Positions 36,889 through 44,827 of a stretch of DNA of 64,000 bases are shown here, piece by piece. Source of the stretch: an uncultured Alcanivorax sp. (GTDB taxonomy: Bacteria; Pseudomonadota; Gammaproteobacteria; Pseudomonadales; Alcanivoracaceae). Where the stretch lies: the NCBI RefSeq assembly GCF_947258575.1, contig NZ_CAMYIV010000011.1:124001-188000 (forward strand), given 5' to 3'. Each line of letters opens with the position of its first letter. Position 1 is the first letter of the stretch. Under the pieces are notes generated by a model that had not been told where the DNA came from, ran no database searches, and saw only the letters and a list, made by a program, of their open reading frames with translations. The position numbers were made by a program, and so were the translations under genes.

Positions 36889-37554
36889 GTGTCAGAAAAA
36901 ACCTTCGGCCCTTTCGAGTTGCAAAAGGCCTACAACAACGAGCCTGTGCCTGCGGATTTTGTGCAGCGTCGGCGTATCAGTACGGCCATGCAGACCCTGG
37001 CGGAGCGGTTGATTCGGGCCGAGGGCGATATCGACACGCTCAGCGGCTGGGCGGACCAGCTGGAGGCACTGGTGGCAACGGTGGGGGAGCCGGAGCGGCG
37101 CGATACCCGCGCGGCTAATCGCAAGCTGTTCACCGGCTCGGCCACTGCCGAGGATATCTTCCACATGATGGACTACGACCCGGTGGGTGGGCCTTCCAAC
37201 CCCATTGCCCCCCAGGTGGAGTGGCTTCAGGAAGATCAGAATGGCATTGAAGGCGCCCTACGACTGGGCTTGCAATACCAGGGCCCGCCGGGACGGGTGC
37301 ACGGCGGCGTGATTGCCTGGCTGCTGGATGCGGCCTTGTCCCGGGCCTTGCATGCGGCCTTCCGGTTGGGCGTCACCGGCACCCTGAATATCCGTTATCT
37401 GGCAGCCACTCCCATCGAAGACACCATCCACTGCCGGGCGCGTATTACCGGCCAGGAAGGGCGCAAGATCTTTGTGGAAGGCGGCATCTGGCACGGCGAG
37501 ACCCAGACGGTCAGTGCGGAAGGCATCTGGCTGACTCCGAAGAGTCTGGGGTAA
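36889..37554 (+). CDS. Hotdog-fold thioesterase-like protein (PaaI type), first of a tandem pair
   Basis: 221 residues from a GTG start. The first 110 residues are helical and charged. The hotdog domain follows (about 115-215) with QYQGPPGRVHGGVIAWLLDAAL and TGTLNIRYLAATPIED, where HGG marks the active-site helix of PaaI-like enzymes. The substrate is probably an acyl-CoA. Its partner starts 2 bp after the stop and shares the motifs PPGRVHGGV and GTLNIRYLA, so the pair arose by duplication and could form a heteromer. Confidence 0.85.
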   Translation: MSEKTFGPFELQKAYNNEPVPADFVQRRRISTAMQTLAERLIRAEGDIDTLSGWADQLEALVATVGEPERRDTRAANRKLFTGSATAEDIFHMMDYDPVGGPSNPIAPQVEWLQEDQNGIEGALRLGLQYQGPPGRVHGGVIAWLLDAALSRALHAAFRLGVTGTLNIRYLAATPIEDTIHCRARITGQEGRKIFVEGGIWHGETQTVSAEGIWLTPKSLG

Positions 37555-37556
37555 CG

Positions 37557-38255
37557 ATGAGTGAGCAACGCTATCACTTCCGCGACATTCTCGTGGCGGA
37601 AACGCCGGAACCTTCGCCCCGGGCGCTACTGCACCGGGAACTCGGCCAGGAACTGGTCGGGCTGACCGAGCAGGCCTTACGCCTGGATGCCCCGGACGAC
37701 AAGCTCCACGAGTACATTGCACATATCCGCCAGCTGCGTGCCGACCTGGCCCAGTATGGCCAACGGGACTATAACGGCATTCTTCAGCGGCTGCTGGCAG
37801 GAGAAGGCTCCGCCGATGATGTGACCGATCTGGTGGATTTCGAGATCCTTACCGGCAAGGCCTCCGCCATGTCACCACCGCTGGAATTGTGGCTGGACGG
37901 GGACCGGGTGCGTGGCCGCGCCACCTTCGGCTTGGCCTTTCAGGGGCCACCCGGGCGGGTACACGGTGGTGTCCTGTCTCTGGCGCTGGACATGCTGATG
38001 GCGAAAACCCAGGATTTCGTACGCCAGATCGGCATGACCGGTACCCTCAATATTCGCTATTTAGCCGGTACCCCCATCAATACACCGGTGGAATTCGAGG
38101 CACGGCTGGTCAGCCTGGAGCGGCGTAAGCTGCGTTGCGAAGGCAGTGTCTGGGTCAATGGCCAACAGACCGTCGCCGCCGAAGGTATCTGGATTTCTGC
38201 CCACGGCGATTACGCTCTGAAGCCGGAATTTGCCGCGTTGGCTGATAATCTGTAA
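37557..38255 (+). CDS. Hotdog-fold thioesterase-like protein, second of the tandem pair
   Basis: 232 residues. It repeats the layout of its neighbour: helical N-terminal half (about 1-125) and hotdog domain (about 130-225) with FQGPPGRVHGGVLSLALDML and TGTLNIRYLAGTPIN. Identity to the first copy is clear only in the hotdog core. It starts 2 bp after the first gene and is followed by an inverted repeat. Confidence 0.85.
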   Translation: MSEQRYHFRDILVAETPEPSPRALLHRELGQELVGLTEQALRLDAPDDKLHEYIAHIRQLRADLAQYGQRDYNGILQRLLAGEGSADDVTDLVDFEILTGKASAMSPPLELWLDGDRVRGRATFGLAFQGPPGRVHGGVLSLALDMLMAKTQDFVRQIGMTGTLNIRYLAGTPINTPVEFEARLVSLERRKLRCEGSVWVNGQQTVAAEGIWISAHGDYALKPEFAALADNL

Positions 38256-38269
38256 ACCACTAAGTCTCA

Positions 38270-38390
38270 CCACAGAGGGCGCAGAGTTCACAGAGGAAAA
38301 CGGTTCTTTCCTTTCGGCGTTTGTCGCTGATAAACCGCTCTCTACGCAGTATAGGGGGCTTTTTCTCAGTGAACTCTGTGCCCTCTGTGG
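38270..38390. repeat. Inverted repeat of CACAGAG type with 9-bp phase
   Basis: Left arm CCACAGAGGGCGCAGAG.. at 38270-38291 and right arm at 38369-38390 are 22-bp inverted copies with one mismatch. Each arm is built of 9-base units (CACAGAGGG, CGCAGAGTT, CACAGAGGA). The 77-bp spacer holds no gene. On RNA it would fold to a long stem after the hotdog pair. Confidence 0.85.
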
Positions 38391-38440
38391 CAAAAACCGT
38401 TTTACTGAACCGCGAGCAACAATAACCAGGAGGCCAGCCC

Positions 38441-38776
38441 ATGGACGAGCTGTTGTACTACAAACTGTGCTTTTACGTGCCCACCAGCCATGTTGAGCAG
38501 GTAAAGAACGCCATCTTTGAAGCCGGGGCCGGGCATATCGGCGATTATGATTGCTGCTGCTTCCAGACTCTGGGGCAAGGGCAGTTCCGTCCCCTGGAGG
38601 GCAGTAACCCTTATATCGGTGAGACTGGCGGCGACGTGGAAGTGGTGGAAGAGTATCGGGTGGAGACAATCTGCCCGGCATCGCGGGTGCAGACCGTGAT
38701 CAGCTCTCTGCGGCTGGCACATCCCTACGAAGAGCCCGCCATTGACCTGTGGCGGCTGGAGCCGTTGCCGGGCTGA
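38441..38776 (+). CDS. YqfO/NIF3-middle-domain-like protein
   Basis: 111 residues with the ordered motifs YKLCFYVPTSHVEQVKNAIFEAGAGHIGDYDCCCF, G..QF.PLEGSNPYIGETGGDVE and LRLAHPYEEPAIDLW. This CutA-like ferredoxin fold is the insert domain of some NIF3/YqfO proteins and occurs alone in gammaproteobacteria. It may bind a metal or ligand at a trimer interface; the function is unknown. CAGGAGG precedes the ATG. Confidence 0.83.
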   Translation: MDELLYYKLCFYVPTSHVEQVKNAIFEAGAGHIGDYDCCCFQTLGQGQFRPLEGSNPYIGETGGDVEVVEEYRVETICPASRVQTVISSLRLAHPYEEPAIDLWRLEPLPG

Positions 38777-38803
38777 TCTGGCGAGGGAGCCTCGAAGGCA
38801 CCC

Positions 38804-38956
38804 GTAGGAGCTATGCTTGCATGGCGAACCGAGCGTAGCGAGGAAACTGCCCGGCGGGATCAGGAATGTTCGGACGCTATGGCCTCTGCAGTGCGGACAG
38901 CGGCAAGCTGTATCGCCTTCCTCCTCGCTGAGGCTCGCGGTTCGCCATGCGAGTAC
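38804..38956. repeat. Degenerate REP-like inverted pair
   Basis: GTAGGAGCTATGCTTGCATGGCGAAC at the left faces GGTTCGCCATGCGAGTAC at the right, with GAGCG/CGCTGAGGCTCG parts also pairing inside. It belongs to the same family as the element at 46337 but is more decayed. Confidence 0.7.
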
Positions 38957-38991
38957 CCGCAGGGCATCTTCGACATGCTCCTAGAGAAGCA

Positions 38992-39555
38992 TTATGCGTC
39001 CTTGGTCAGGTGCTTCTTCCCTATCGGCGGCACTTCCTGAATGCGTACCGGGTACTCGTCACGCTTGAGATCATCGATATAGAACTTGAGGGTGCGACCC
39101 ACCACCGGGAAGGCCAGTTCATCCCAGGGGATTTCATCCAGGCCGAACAGGCCCGCATCGCTGCTTTCCTCGCCTACGTCGTACTTGCCGTCTTCCAGTT
39201 TGCCGAGAAAGAACACGTAGACCTGATTGATGTGTGGCAGATTGAATACGGTGTAGAGGTCACCAATAGCCACCGTGGCACAGGCTTCTTCCCATGTTTC
39301 CCGGGCGGCGCCTTCCTGCAGGGTTTCCCCGTTTTCCATATAGCCGGCGGGCAGGGTCCAGTAGCCTTTGCGCGGTTCGATGGAGCGTTTGCACAGCAGT
39401 ACCTTGCCTTCCCACATCGGTACCGCCCCGACCACGATCTTGGGGTTCTGGTAGTGGATAGTCTGGCAATCGGGGCACCAGTAGCGGGGCCGGTTGTCCC
39501 CTTCCGGAATGCTGAAACCGATCTGGTCGCTACCGCAGTGACTGCAGAATTTCAT
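38992..39555 (-). CDS. Nudix hydrolase with N-terminal zinc ribbon
   Basis: The ATG at 39555 behind GAGAGG gives 187 residues. A zinc ribbon (FCSHCG.. and WCPDCQ) covers about 1-30. The Nudix box is [22 protein letters not shown], matching GX5EX7REX2EE but with Cys where Gly is expected near its end. Zinc-ribbon Nudix proteins include NudC-type NADH pyrophosphatases; this one is shorter than NudC and its substrate is open. Confidence 0.87.
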   Translation of the reverse strand: MKFCSHCGSDQIGFSIPEGDNRPRYWCPDCQTIHYQNPKIVVGAVPMWEGKVLLCKRSIEPRKGYWTLPAGYMENGETLQEGAARETWEEACATVAIGDLYTVFNLPHINQVYVFFLGKLEDGKYDVGEESSDAGLFGLDEIPWDELAFPVVGRTLKFYIDDLKRDEYPVRIQEVPPIGKKHLTKDA

Positions 39556-39715
39556 GAAACCTCTCGCTCCGGACGCGGCAAAAACCTGATGATACAGGAG
39601 AATCCCCGGCGGCCCCATCTGCCCGGCGATGATGTTACTGTCATCACAGGCTTGCCGCCGACGGCCCGGCTGTTCAAACTACCGTTTGAATTGAAATGTA
39701 CTACAGGAGAAGGCT

Positions 39716-40291
39716 GTGCTCGATCAGCTCAGGCAGCGACTGCCGGACTACAAACGCACGGAGCTGCCGCTGGCACTGCCGGAGGCGGCGGTGCTGATGC
39801 CGCTGATTGATGATCCCGAGCCGCGCCTGATTCTGACCGTGCGCTCCAGCACCATGCCTACCCATGCCGGTGAGGTGGCGTTTCCCGGGGGCAAGCGGGA
39901 CCCGGGGGACAAGAGCCTGTTGATGACGGCCCTGCGGGAAAGCCAGGAAGAGGTTGGCCTGGACCCCGCCTACGTGGACGTACTCGGCCAGCTGTCGCCG
40001 TTGGCATCGCGCTATGGTATGAAGGTGACGCCCTTTGTGGGGATTGTCCGCCCCGAAGCGCCGCTGGTGGCAGAACCGGGTGAAATCGAGACGATTTTCC
40101 AGGTGCCGCTGCAATTTTTTCTGGATGAAGTCCCGGAATTATCCAGCCCCATCGATTTTTTTGGCCGGCGTTTCCGCATTCCCAGTTATTACTACGAAGA
40201 CAAGCGCATCTGGGGGCTGACGGCCTTCATGATTCTGGATCTGATCAACCACGTTTATGATGCGAACATCGAGTTTGAAGTGACGGACTGA
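39716..40291 (+). CDS. CoA-diphosphatase-type Nudix hydrolase (NudL-like)
   Basis: 191 residues from a GTG with AGGAGA upstream. The combined motif THAGEVAFPGGKRD.. then LRESQEEVGL joins the UPF0035 signature with the Nudix box, which marks hydrolases acting on coenzyme A and acyl-CoA. It is divergent from the zinc-ribbon Nudix gene 160 bp away and starts a small + strand cluster. Confidence 0.9.
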   Translation: MLDQLRQRLPDYKRTELPLALPEAAVLMPLIDDPEPRLILTVRSSTMPTHAGEVAFPGGKRDPGDKSLLMTALRESQEEVGLDPAYVDVLGQLSPLASRYGMKVTPFVGIVRPEAPLVAEPGEIETIFQVPLQFFLDEVPELSSPIDFFGRRFRIPSYYYEDKRIWGLTAFMILDLINHVYDANIEFEVTD

Positions 40292-40309
40292 CAACGAAGG
40301 AAAGCACTG

Positions 40310-40846
40310 ATGATTTATAAAATTGGCAGTCGGCAGCTGGAACAACGCGGCGCCGGCCACTGGATCGCTGACAACGCCACCGTGATCGGCTCGGTGATCA
40401 TGGAAGCCAACACCAGTATCTGGTTCAACGCGGTACTGCGTGCCGACAATGATGTGATCGAGATTGGCGAGAACACCAATATTCAGGACGGCTCCGTGTT
40501 GCATGTGGACCCGGGCGTGCCCATGAAAATCGGCCGTGATGTGACCGTGGGCCACAAGGTCATGCTGCACGGTTGCACTATTGGCGATAACAGCTTGATC
40601 GGTATTAACGCGGTGGTTCTGAACAAGGCCGTTGTGGGCAAGAATTGCATTGTCGGTGCCAATTCCCTGGTGCCGGAAGGGATGAAGATTCCCGACAATT
40701 CCCTGGTGATGGGCTCCCCGGCCAAGGTGGTCAAGGAAATCACCGATGGCCACAAGGCCATGCTGACCATGAGCAGCATGCACTATGTGGCCCACGCCAA
40801 AGAATTCGATGAGCATCTGGAAGTGGACGAACGGTTTCCGTCATGA
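40310..40846 (+). CDS. Gamma carbonic anhydrase family protein (YrdA/PaaY-like)
   Basis: 178 residues of left-handed beta-helix hexapeptide repeats (IGENTNIQDGSVLHVDPG, VTVGHKVMLHGCTIG and so on). The three zinc-type His are H65, H82 and H87, in the family positions. It could be an active carbonic anhydrase or a PaaY-like thioesterase. It overlaps the DUF1289 gene by 4 bp. Confidence 0.88.
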   Translation: MIYKIGSRQLEQRGAGHWIADNATVIGSVIMEANTSIWFNAVLRADNDVIEIGENTNIQDGSVLHVDPGVPMKIGRDVTVGHKVMLHGCTIGDNSLIGINAVVLNKAVVGKNCIVGANSLVPEGMKIPDNSLVMGSPAKVVKEITDGHKAMLTMSSMHYVAHAKEFDEHLEVDERFPS

Positions 40847-41049
40847 GCCAGTTGATATCCCCCTGCGTTTCCATCTGTGCCCTGGATGAAAATGATATCT
40901 GCGTGGGGTGTTTCCGCAGTGGCGGAGAGATTTCCATCTGGGGACTGCTTTCCGATGAGGAAAAGCGGGAAGTGTTCCGTCGTATTGAACAACGCATGAA
41001 GGGTGAACCAGCGCCCTGTGTGGTCCGCAAGGAGAGAAATCCATCATGA
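40843..41049 (+). CDS. DUF1289 small cysteine protein
   Basis: 68 residues. SPCVSICALDENDICVGCFRSGGEISIWGLLSDEEKR holds the four-Cys signature of DUF1289, likely a metal or Fe-S site. The function is unknown. Overlaps of 4 bp on both sides tie it to the carbonic anhydrase-like and patatin genes. Confidence 0.9.
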   Translation: MSQLISPCVSICALDENDICVGCFRSGGEISIWGLLSDEEKREVFRRIEQRMKGEPAPCVVRKERNPS

Positions 41050-41972
41050 CCGATATCGGTGATCAGGCCCCTCACAAACCCGTTGTCGGTTTGGCTCTGG
41101 GCAGTGGCTCTGCTCGCGGCTGGGCACACATTGGCGTCATTCAGGGGTTGGAAGAAATTGGTGTGCGGCCCCAGGTAGTAGCGGGTACCTCCATCGGTGC
41201 CCTGGTGGGCGGGGCCTATGTGACAGACACCCTCAACGAGTTTGCCGACTGGGTGCAGTCACTGACGGTCAAGGATGTGTTCGGGTTGCTGGATATCAGC
41301 CTCTCCGGGGGTATGGTGAAGGGGGAGAAACTGTTCAATTTCTTCCGTGAGCACCATGACAACCCGGATATTGAAACCCTGGAAAAGAAACTGGTTACCG
41401 TGGCCACGGACATGAAAAGTGGCCGAGAAATCTGGATTACCAAAGGCACCATGCTGGATGCCGCTCGCGCCTCCTGTGCACTGCCGGGTCTGTTTTCGCC
41501 GGTGAAAATGCAGGGCCGCTGGATGCTGGACGGGGGGCTGGTCAACCCGGTGCCGGTGTCTGCCGCTCGTGCCATGGGGGCGGATGTGGTCATCGCCGTT
41601 AACCTCAACGCCCAACTGGTCGGCGCCCACCTGTCCCGGGATACGCGCAGTCAGGCCGAGGGAGAAGACAGCAGCGATGAAGAGCGCAGTATCTGGCACA
41701 AGATGATGGGTTACTTCATTTCCGAAGAGGGTGATGATCCGGGCTTTTTTGATGTGGTGGCATCCAGCATCAACATCATGCAGGATCGCATCACCCGCTC
41801 ACGCATGGCAGGCGACCCGCCGGAGGTGACGCTGGTGCCCATGCTGGAAGATTTCGCCCTGATGGATTTTCACCGCGCCAAAGAGGCCATTGAAGAAGGG
41901 CGTGCCCTGGTTAAGCGCTATGAATCGGATATCCTCGCCTGGGTGGGGTCGCCGGTGGCGGATAGAGTTTGA
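41046..41972 (+). CDS. rssA: Patatin-like phospholipase (RssA type)
   Basis: 308 residues. The oxyanion segment GSGSARGWAHIGV, nucleophile S49 in GTSIG and catalytic D162 in LDGGLVNP form the Ser-Asp dyad. The later ITRSRMAGDPPEVTLVP is typical of RssA. It would hydrolyse acyl esters at the inner face of the membrane. It is convergent to the CNNM-type gene across a nested inverted repeat. Confidence 0.9.
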   Translation: MTDIGDQAPHKPVVGLALGSGSARGWAHIGVIQGLEEIGVRPQVVAGTSIGALVGGAYVTDTLNEFADWVQSLTVKDVFGLLDISLSGGMVKGEKLFNFFREHHDNPDIETLEKKLVTVATDMKSGREIWITKGTMLDAARASCALPGLFSPVKMQGRWMLDGGLVNPVPVSAARAMGADVVIAVNLNAQLVGAHLSRDTRSQAEGEDSSDEERSIWHKMMGYFISEEGDDPGFFDVVASSINIMQDRITRSRMAGDPPEVTLVPMLEDFALMDFHRAKEAIEEGRALVKRYESDILAWVGSPVADRV

Positions 41973-41980
41973 AGGGCAAT

Positions 41981-42137
41981 TGACAGTTGATAGTGGACAG
42001 TTGACAGCTACGCGTTCCGAGTTAGCTTGAAACTGAAACGCAAGAGGCCGCGTCCAAAGCATGGGCGCGGCCTCTTGCGTTTCAGTTCAAAGCACCCTTT
42101 ATCGCGACGCTGTCAACTGTCCACTATCAACTGTCAA
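41981..42137. repeat. Nested inverted repeat: perfect 29-bp heptad arms around a 22-bp hairpin
   Basis: Outer arms at 41981-42009 and 42109-42137 are perfect inverted copies; each is four heptads (TTGACAG, TTGATAG, TGGACAG, TTGACAG) plus C. Inside, a perfect 22-bp stem at 42032-42053 and 42066-42087 with a 12-base loop forms a two-way terminator core without T tail. The right end stops 2 bp before the stop codon of the convergent gene. Confidence 0.93.
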
Positions 42138-42138
42138 C

Positions 42139-43395
42139 TTACCCTGCTCTCCTGGCCTTCACCGCCTTCACCATATTGTCTTTCACCTGCAGGATCTCGA
42201 TCTGGTATTGATCGATCTTTATCGAGATATTGGCGTCGGGGATGTCTTGCAGGTATTCCAGGATCAGGCCGTTGAGGGTTTTGGGGCCGTCGGTGGGCAG
42301 TTCCCAGTCCAGGCTGCGGTTGATTTCGCGCAGGGTGGCAGAACCGTCGATCACGTAGCTGTCGTCATCCTGGGGATGAATGTCCTGACTGCTGGCGGCC
42401 AGGTCGGTGGTGAATTCGCCGACGATCTCTTCGAGAATATCTTCCAGGGTAACCAGCCCCAGCACATCGCCGTATTCGTCCACCACGATACCGATACGGC
42501 GCTTGGCATTCTGGAAGTTGATCAGCTGTTGGTGGAGGGAGGTGCCTTCCGGGACAAAGTAGGGCTCCACCGTGTGCTGCATCAGCTCCGCCTTGTTGAT
42601 GTCTTCCTTGAGCAGCAAACGGCTCAGTTTGCGCAGGTGCAGCAGGCCGATCATGTTGTTCGGGTCGCCGTTGAATACCGGTAGGCGAGTGTGCTGGCTG
42701 GAACGCAGGGTGGTGAGGATTTCATGCATGTCATCCTCGAGATCAATGCCCACCATTTCGTTACGAGGCACCATGATGTCTTCCACGGTCACCGTTTCCA
42801 GGTCGAGGATGTTGAGCAGCATCTTCTGGTGGTTTTCCGGGATCAGACCGCCGGCCTCATTCACGACTGTGCGCAGTTCTTCCGGACTCAGGTGATCGTC
42901 GTCCTGATCATTGGGACGGATGCCGCCCAGTCGCAACAACATCATGCTGACGCCGTTGACCATCCACACCAGCGGTGCAAGCAGCACCTGCAAGGGTTTC
43001 AGCAACACACTGGCCGGGAAGGCGACCCGTTCCGGTTTCATGGCCGCATAGGTCTTCGGGGTGATTTCGGCAAACACCAGCATGATGATGGTGATTACCA
43101 CCGGTGCGACGGCGGCGCCGCTGTCGCCGAGCCAGCGGATCGCCAGAATGGCGGCCACGGTGGCGGCGAAGTTGTTAACGAAATTGTTGCCGATCAGGAT
43201 GACGGATAGCAGCCGGTCGGTACGCTTGAGCAGACCCTCCACCCGGGAGGCGGCCTTGTGGCCCTGACGGGCCAGATGACGCAGACGATAGCGGTTGATC
43301 GCCACCATGCCGGTTTCACTGCTGGAGAAGAAGGCAGAGCCAAGAATCAGGGCAATCAGGGCGCCTATCAGCCACCCGTCAGAATAGGTATCCAA
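42139..43395 (-). CDS. CNNM/CorC-HlyC family membrane protein with CBS pair
   Basis: 418 residues. An N-terminal DUF21 membrane domain with three to four helices (IALILGSAFFSSSETGMVAINRYRL, AATVAAILAI, VVITIIMLVFAEITPK) leads to two CBS motifs (about 205-335) and a CorC/HlyC C-terminal domain. Members export magnesium or other divalent ions or resist cobalt; the ion is not shown by the sequence. It is in the order ccsA-like then this gene, both on the minus strand. Confidence 0.92.
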   Translation of the reverse strand: MDTYSDGWLIGALIALILGSAFFSSSETGMVAINRYRLRHLARQGHKAASRVEGLLKRTDRLLSVILIGNNFVNNFAATVAAILAIRWLGDSGAAVAPVVITIIMLVFAEITPKTYAAMKPERVAFPASVLLKPLQVLLAPLVWMVNGVSMMLLRLGGIRPNDQDDDHLSPEELRTVVNEAGGLIPENHQKMLLNILDLETVTVEDIMVPRNEMVGIDLEDDMHEILTTLRSSQHTRLPVFNGDPNNMIGLLHLRKLSRLLLKEDINKAELMQHTVEPYFVPEGTSLHQQLINFQNAKRRIGIVVDEYGDVLGLVTLEDILEEIVGEFTTDLAASSQDIHPQDDDSYVIDGSATLREINRSLDWELPTDGPKTLNGLILEYLQDIPDANISIKIDQYQIEILQVKDNMVKAVKARRAG

Positions 43396-43533
43396 AGGAA
43401 AAGTCGTTTATCCGCCAGTCGGCCCGCTATTGTTCGGGCTGGGGGTTGGGGGTGTCAAGCAACGAGCTGCGCTTGTTGGGGCAGGAAAGAGTGGAGAATA
43501 TCACCAACCTCGCCCGCCATTTCTACGAAGCCG

Positions 43534-43713
43534 CTGTAGGAGTACCTCTTGAGGTGCGAACCGCGCTTGCGCGGAAATCGCCCGCAGGGCGATCAGGAAT
43601 ATCAGAGCTCGACAGGTTTCCCTGCAATGCGTTGCCACAATAAACGACCGAATCGCGCCGCGAGCGACGCTCCTACGGGCCTTTGCTGGTTCGCCTGCAA
43701 GCAGCCTCCTACA
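43534..43713. repeat. Three REP-like copies in the gap between CNNM and CcsA-like genes
   Basis: One copy on the + strand (43534-43561, CTGTAGGAGTACCTCTTGAG..) faces two reversed copies (43651-43677 and 43688-43713). A short hairpin (CGCGCTTGCGCG) lies between. The left flank TTCTACGAAGCCGCTGTAGGAG is repeated almost exactly at 62090. The 382-bp gap holds no gene that I can support. Confidence 0.82.
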
Positions 43714-43777
43714 AAAAACGCGGACGGAGCGCTATTCGATTCGCGCCGCCCAGCCCGCGTTGCAGCTTGTTACTGCC

Positions 43778-44578
43778 TCACCGCTTGAGAATAAATTCCA
43801 GCACCAACTGACTGCCGAAGAAGGCCACCAGCAACACAGCAAAACCACTGAGAGTAAAGCGAATGGCGGTGCGCCCGCGCCAGCCGCGCAGATAGCGGCC
43901 GGTGAGCAGGATCGCGAAGACCACCCAGGAGACCAGCGTCAGGATGCTTTTATGGGCCAGGTTCTGCGCAAACAGGTTGTCCACGTAAAGAAAGCCGCTG
44001 AAGATCGCCACGGTGAGCAGTATCTGGCCCAGCCAGATCGCCTCGAACAGCATGGATTCCATCACCTGAATGGGTGGGAAAACCCGCATCACGCCACGAA
44101 TATGGCCACTTTTCAGCTGGCGGTCCTGTACCCACAGCAACACTGCCTGGCAGGCGGCGATGGCCAGCACCGCGTAGGCAAGAATTGAAAACAGCACATG
44201 CACACCCAAGCCATGGGCCAGGGGATGAGCAATATAGCCGGTGTTGATCCAGAGCATGGCGGGGATGGTCAGTGCTGCAAACGGATAGACCAGCGCAGAA
44301 ATCCACTCGAAGGGACGGTAGAGGCTGGAGAGCAGCACCACGATCGCGCCTGCAAACGCCACTGTTGACGCCACCGGGAACACGCCCAGCTGCAGCCCCT
44401 GAGGGGTCAGGATGATTTGCCAAAGGCAGAGGCCATGGGCCAGTACGGCCAGGCCGCCAGGTGCCAGTACGGATGCCCGGGAAGGCCGCTGTTGTCCGCG
44501 GTACTGTCGGTAAAGGATCAGGCAGGCAACCCCGTACAGGATAAAGGCGGCAAAGCCACTGATCACGGAAAGGTTCAT
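43778..44578 (-). CDS. CcsA/YpjD-like cytochrome c assembly membrane protein
   Basis: 266 residues with about eight membrane helices. The family core near 115-145 (HPLAHGLGVHVLFSILAY) and conserved His in it recall haem handling in CcsA/CcmC proteins. YpjD proteins are always next to ffh in gammaproteobacteria, as here in divergent order, but their role is unproven. Confidence 0.9.
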   Translation of the reverse strand: MNLSVISGFAAFILYGVACLILYRQYRGQQRPSRASVLAPGGLAVLAHGLCLWQIILTPQGLQLGVFPVASTVAFAGAIVVLLSSLYRPFEWISALVYPFAALTIPAMLWINTGYIAHPLAHGLGVHVLFSILAYAVLAIAACQAVLLWVQDRQLKSGHIRGVMRVFPPIQVMESMLFEAIWLGQILLTVAIFSGFLYVDNLFAQNLAHKSILTLVSWVVFAILLTGRYLRGWRGRTAIRFTLSGFAVLLVAFFGSQLVLEFILKR

Positions 44579-44700
44579 AGGTCGTTGTTATCCGTCGTCA
44601 TTACCCGAATAAAGTGGCGGGCTGCTGAAGTCTGGCATAGGCATATCTTCACTATCAACAATCATTCTCATTTTCTGGTTCCGGGGGTGGCGCGAGACGT

Positions 44701-44764
44701 TAGTGTCAGGCGTCAGGCGTTTCAAACCTGCCCCATGACGTTGGCCGCCAAGGAAGGCTATAAT
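44701..44764 (+). promoter_or_regulatory. Heptad array and -10 box upstream of ffh
   Basis: TAGTGTC, AGGCGTC, AGGCGTT (44701-44721) form a short 7-bp array. A good -10 hexamer TATAAT is at 44759-44764, 64 bp before ffh; the expected -35 position reads TGACGT, a weak match. Confidence 0.5.
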
Positions 44765-44827
44765 CGCGCCCCTGTCCCTGCGGTGGCTGAAGCTGGCCGC
44801 AGACACGGTGTATTTGGAGGTAACCCC

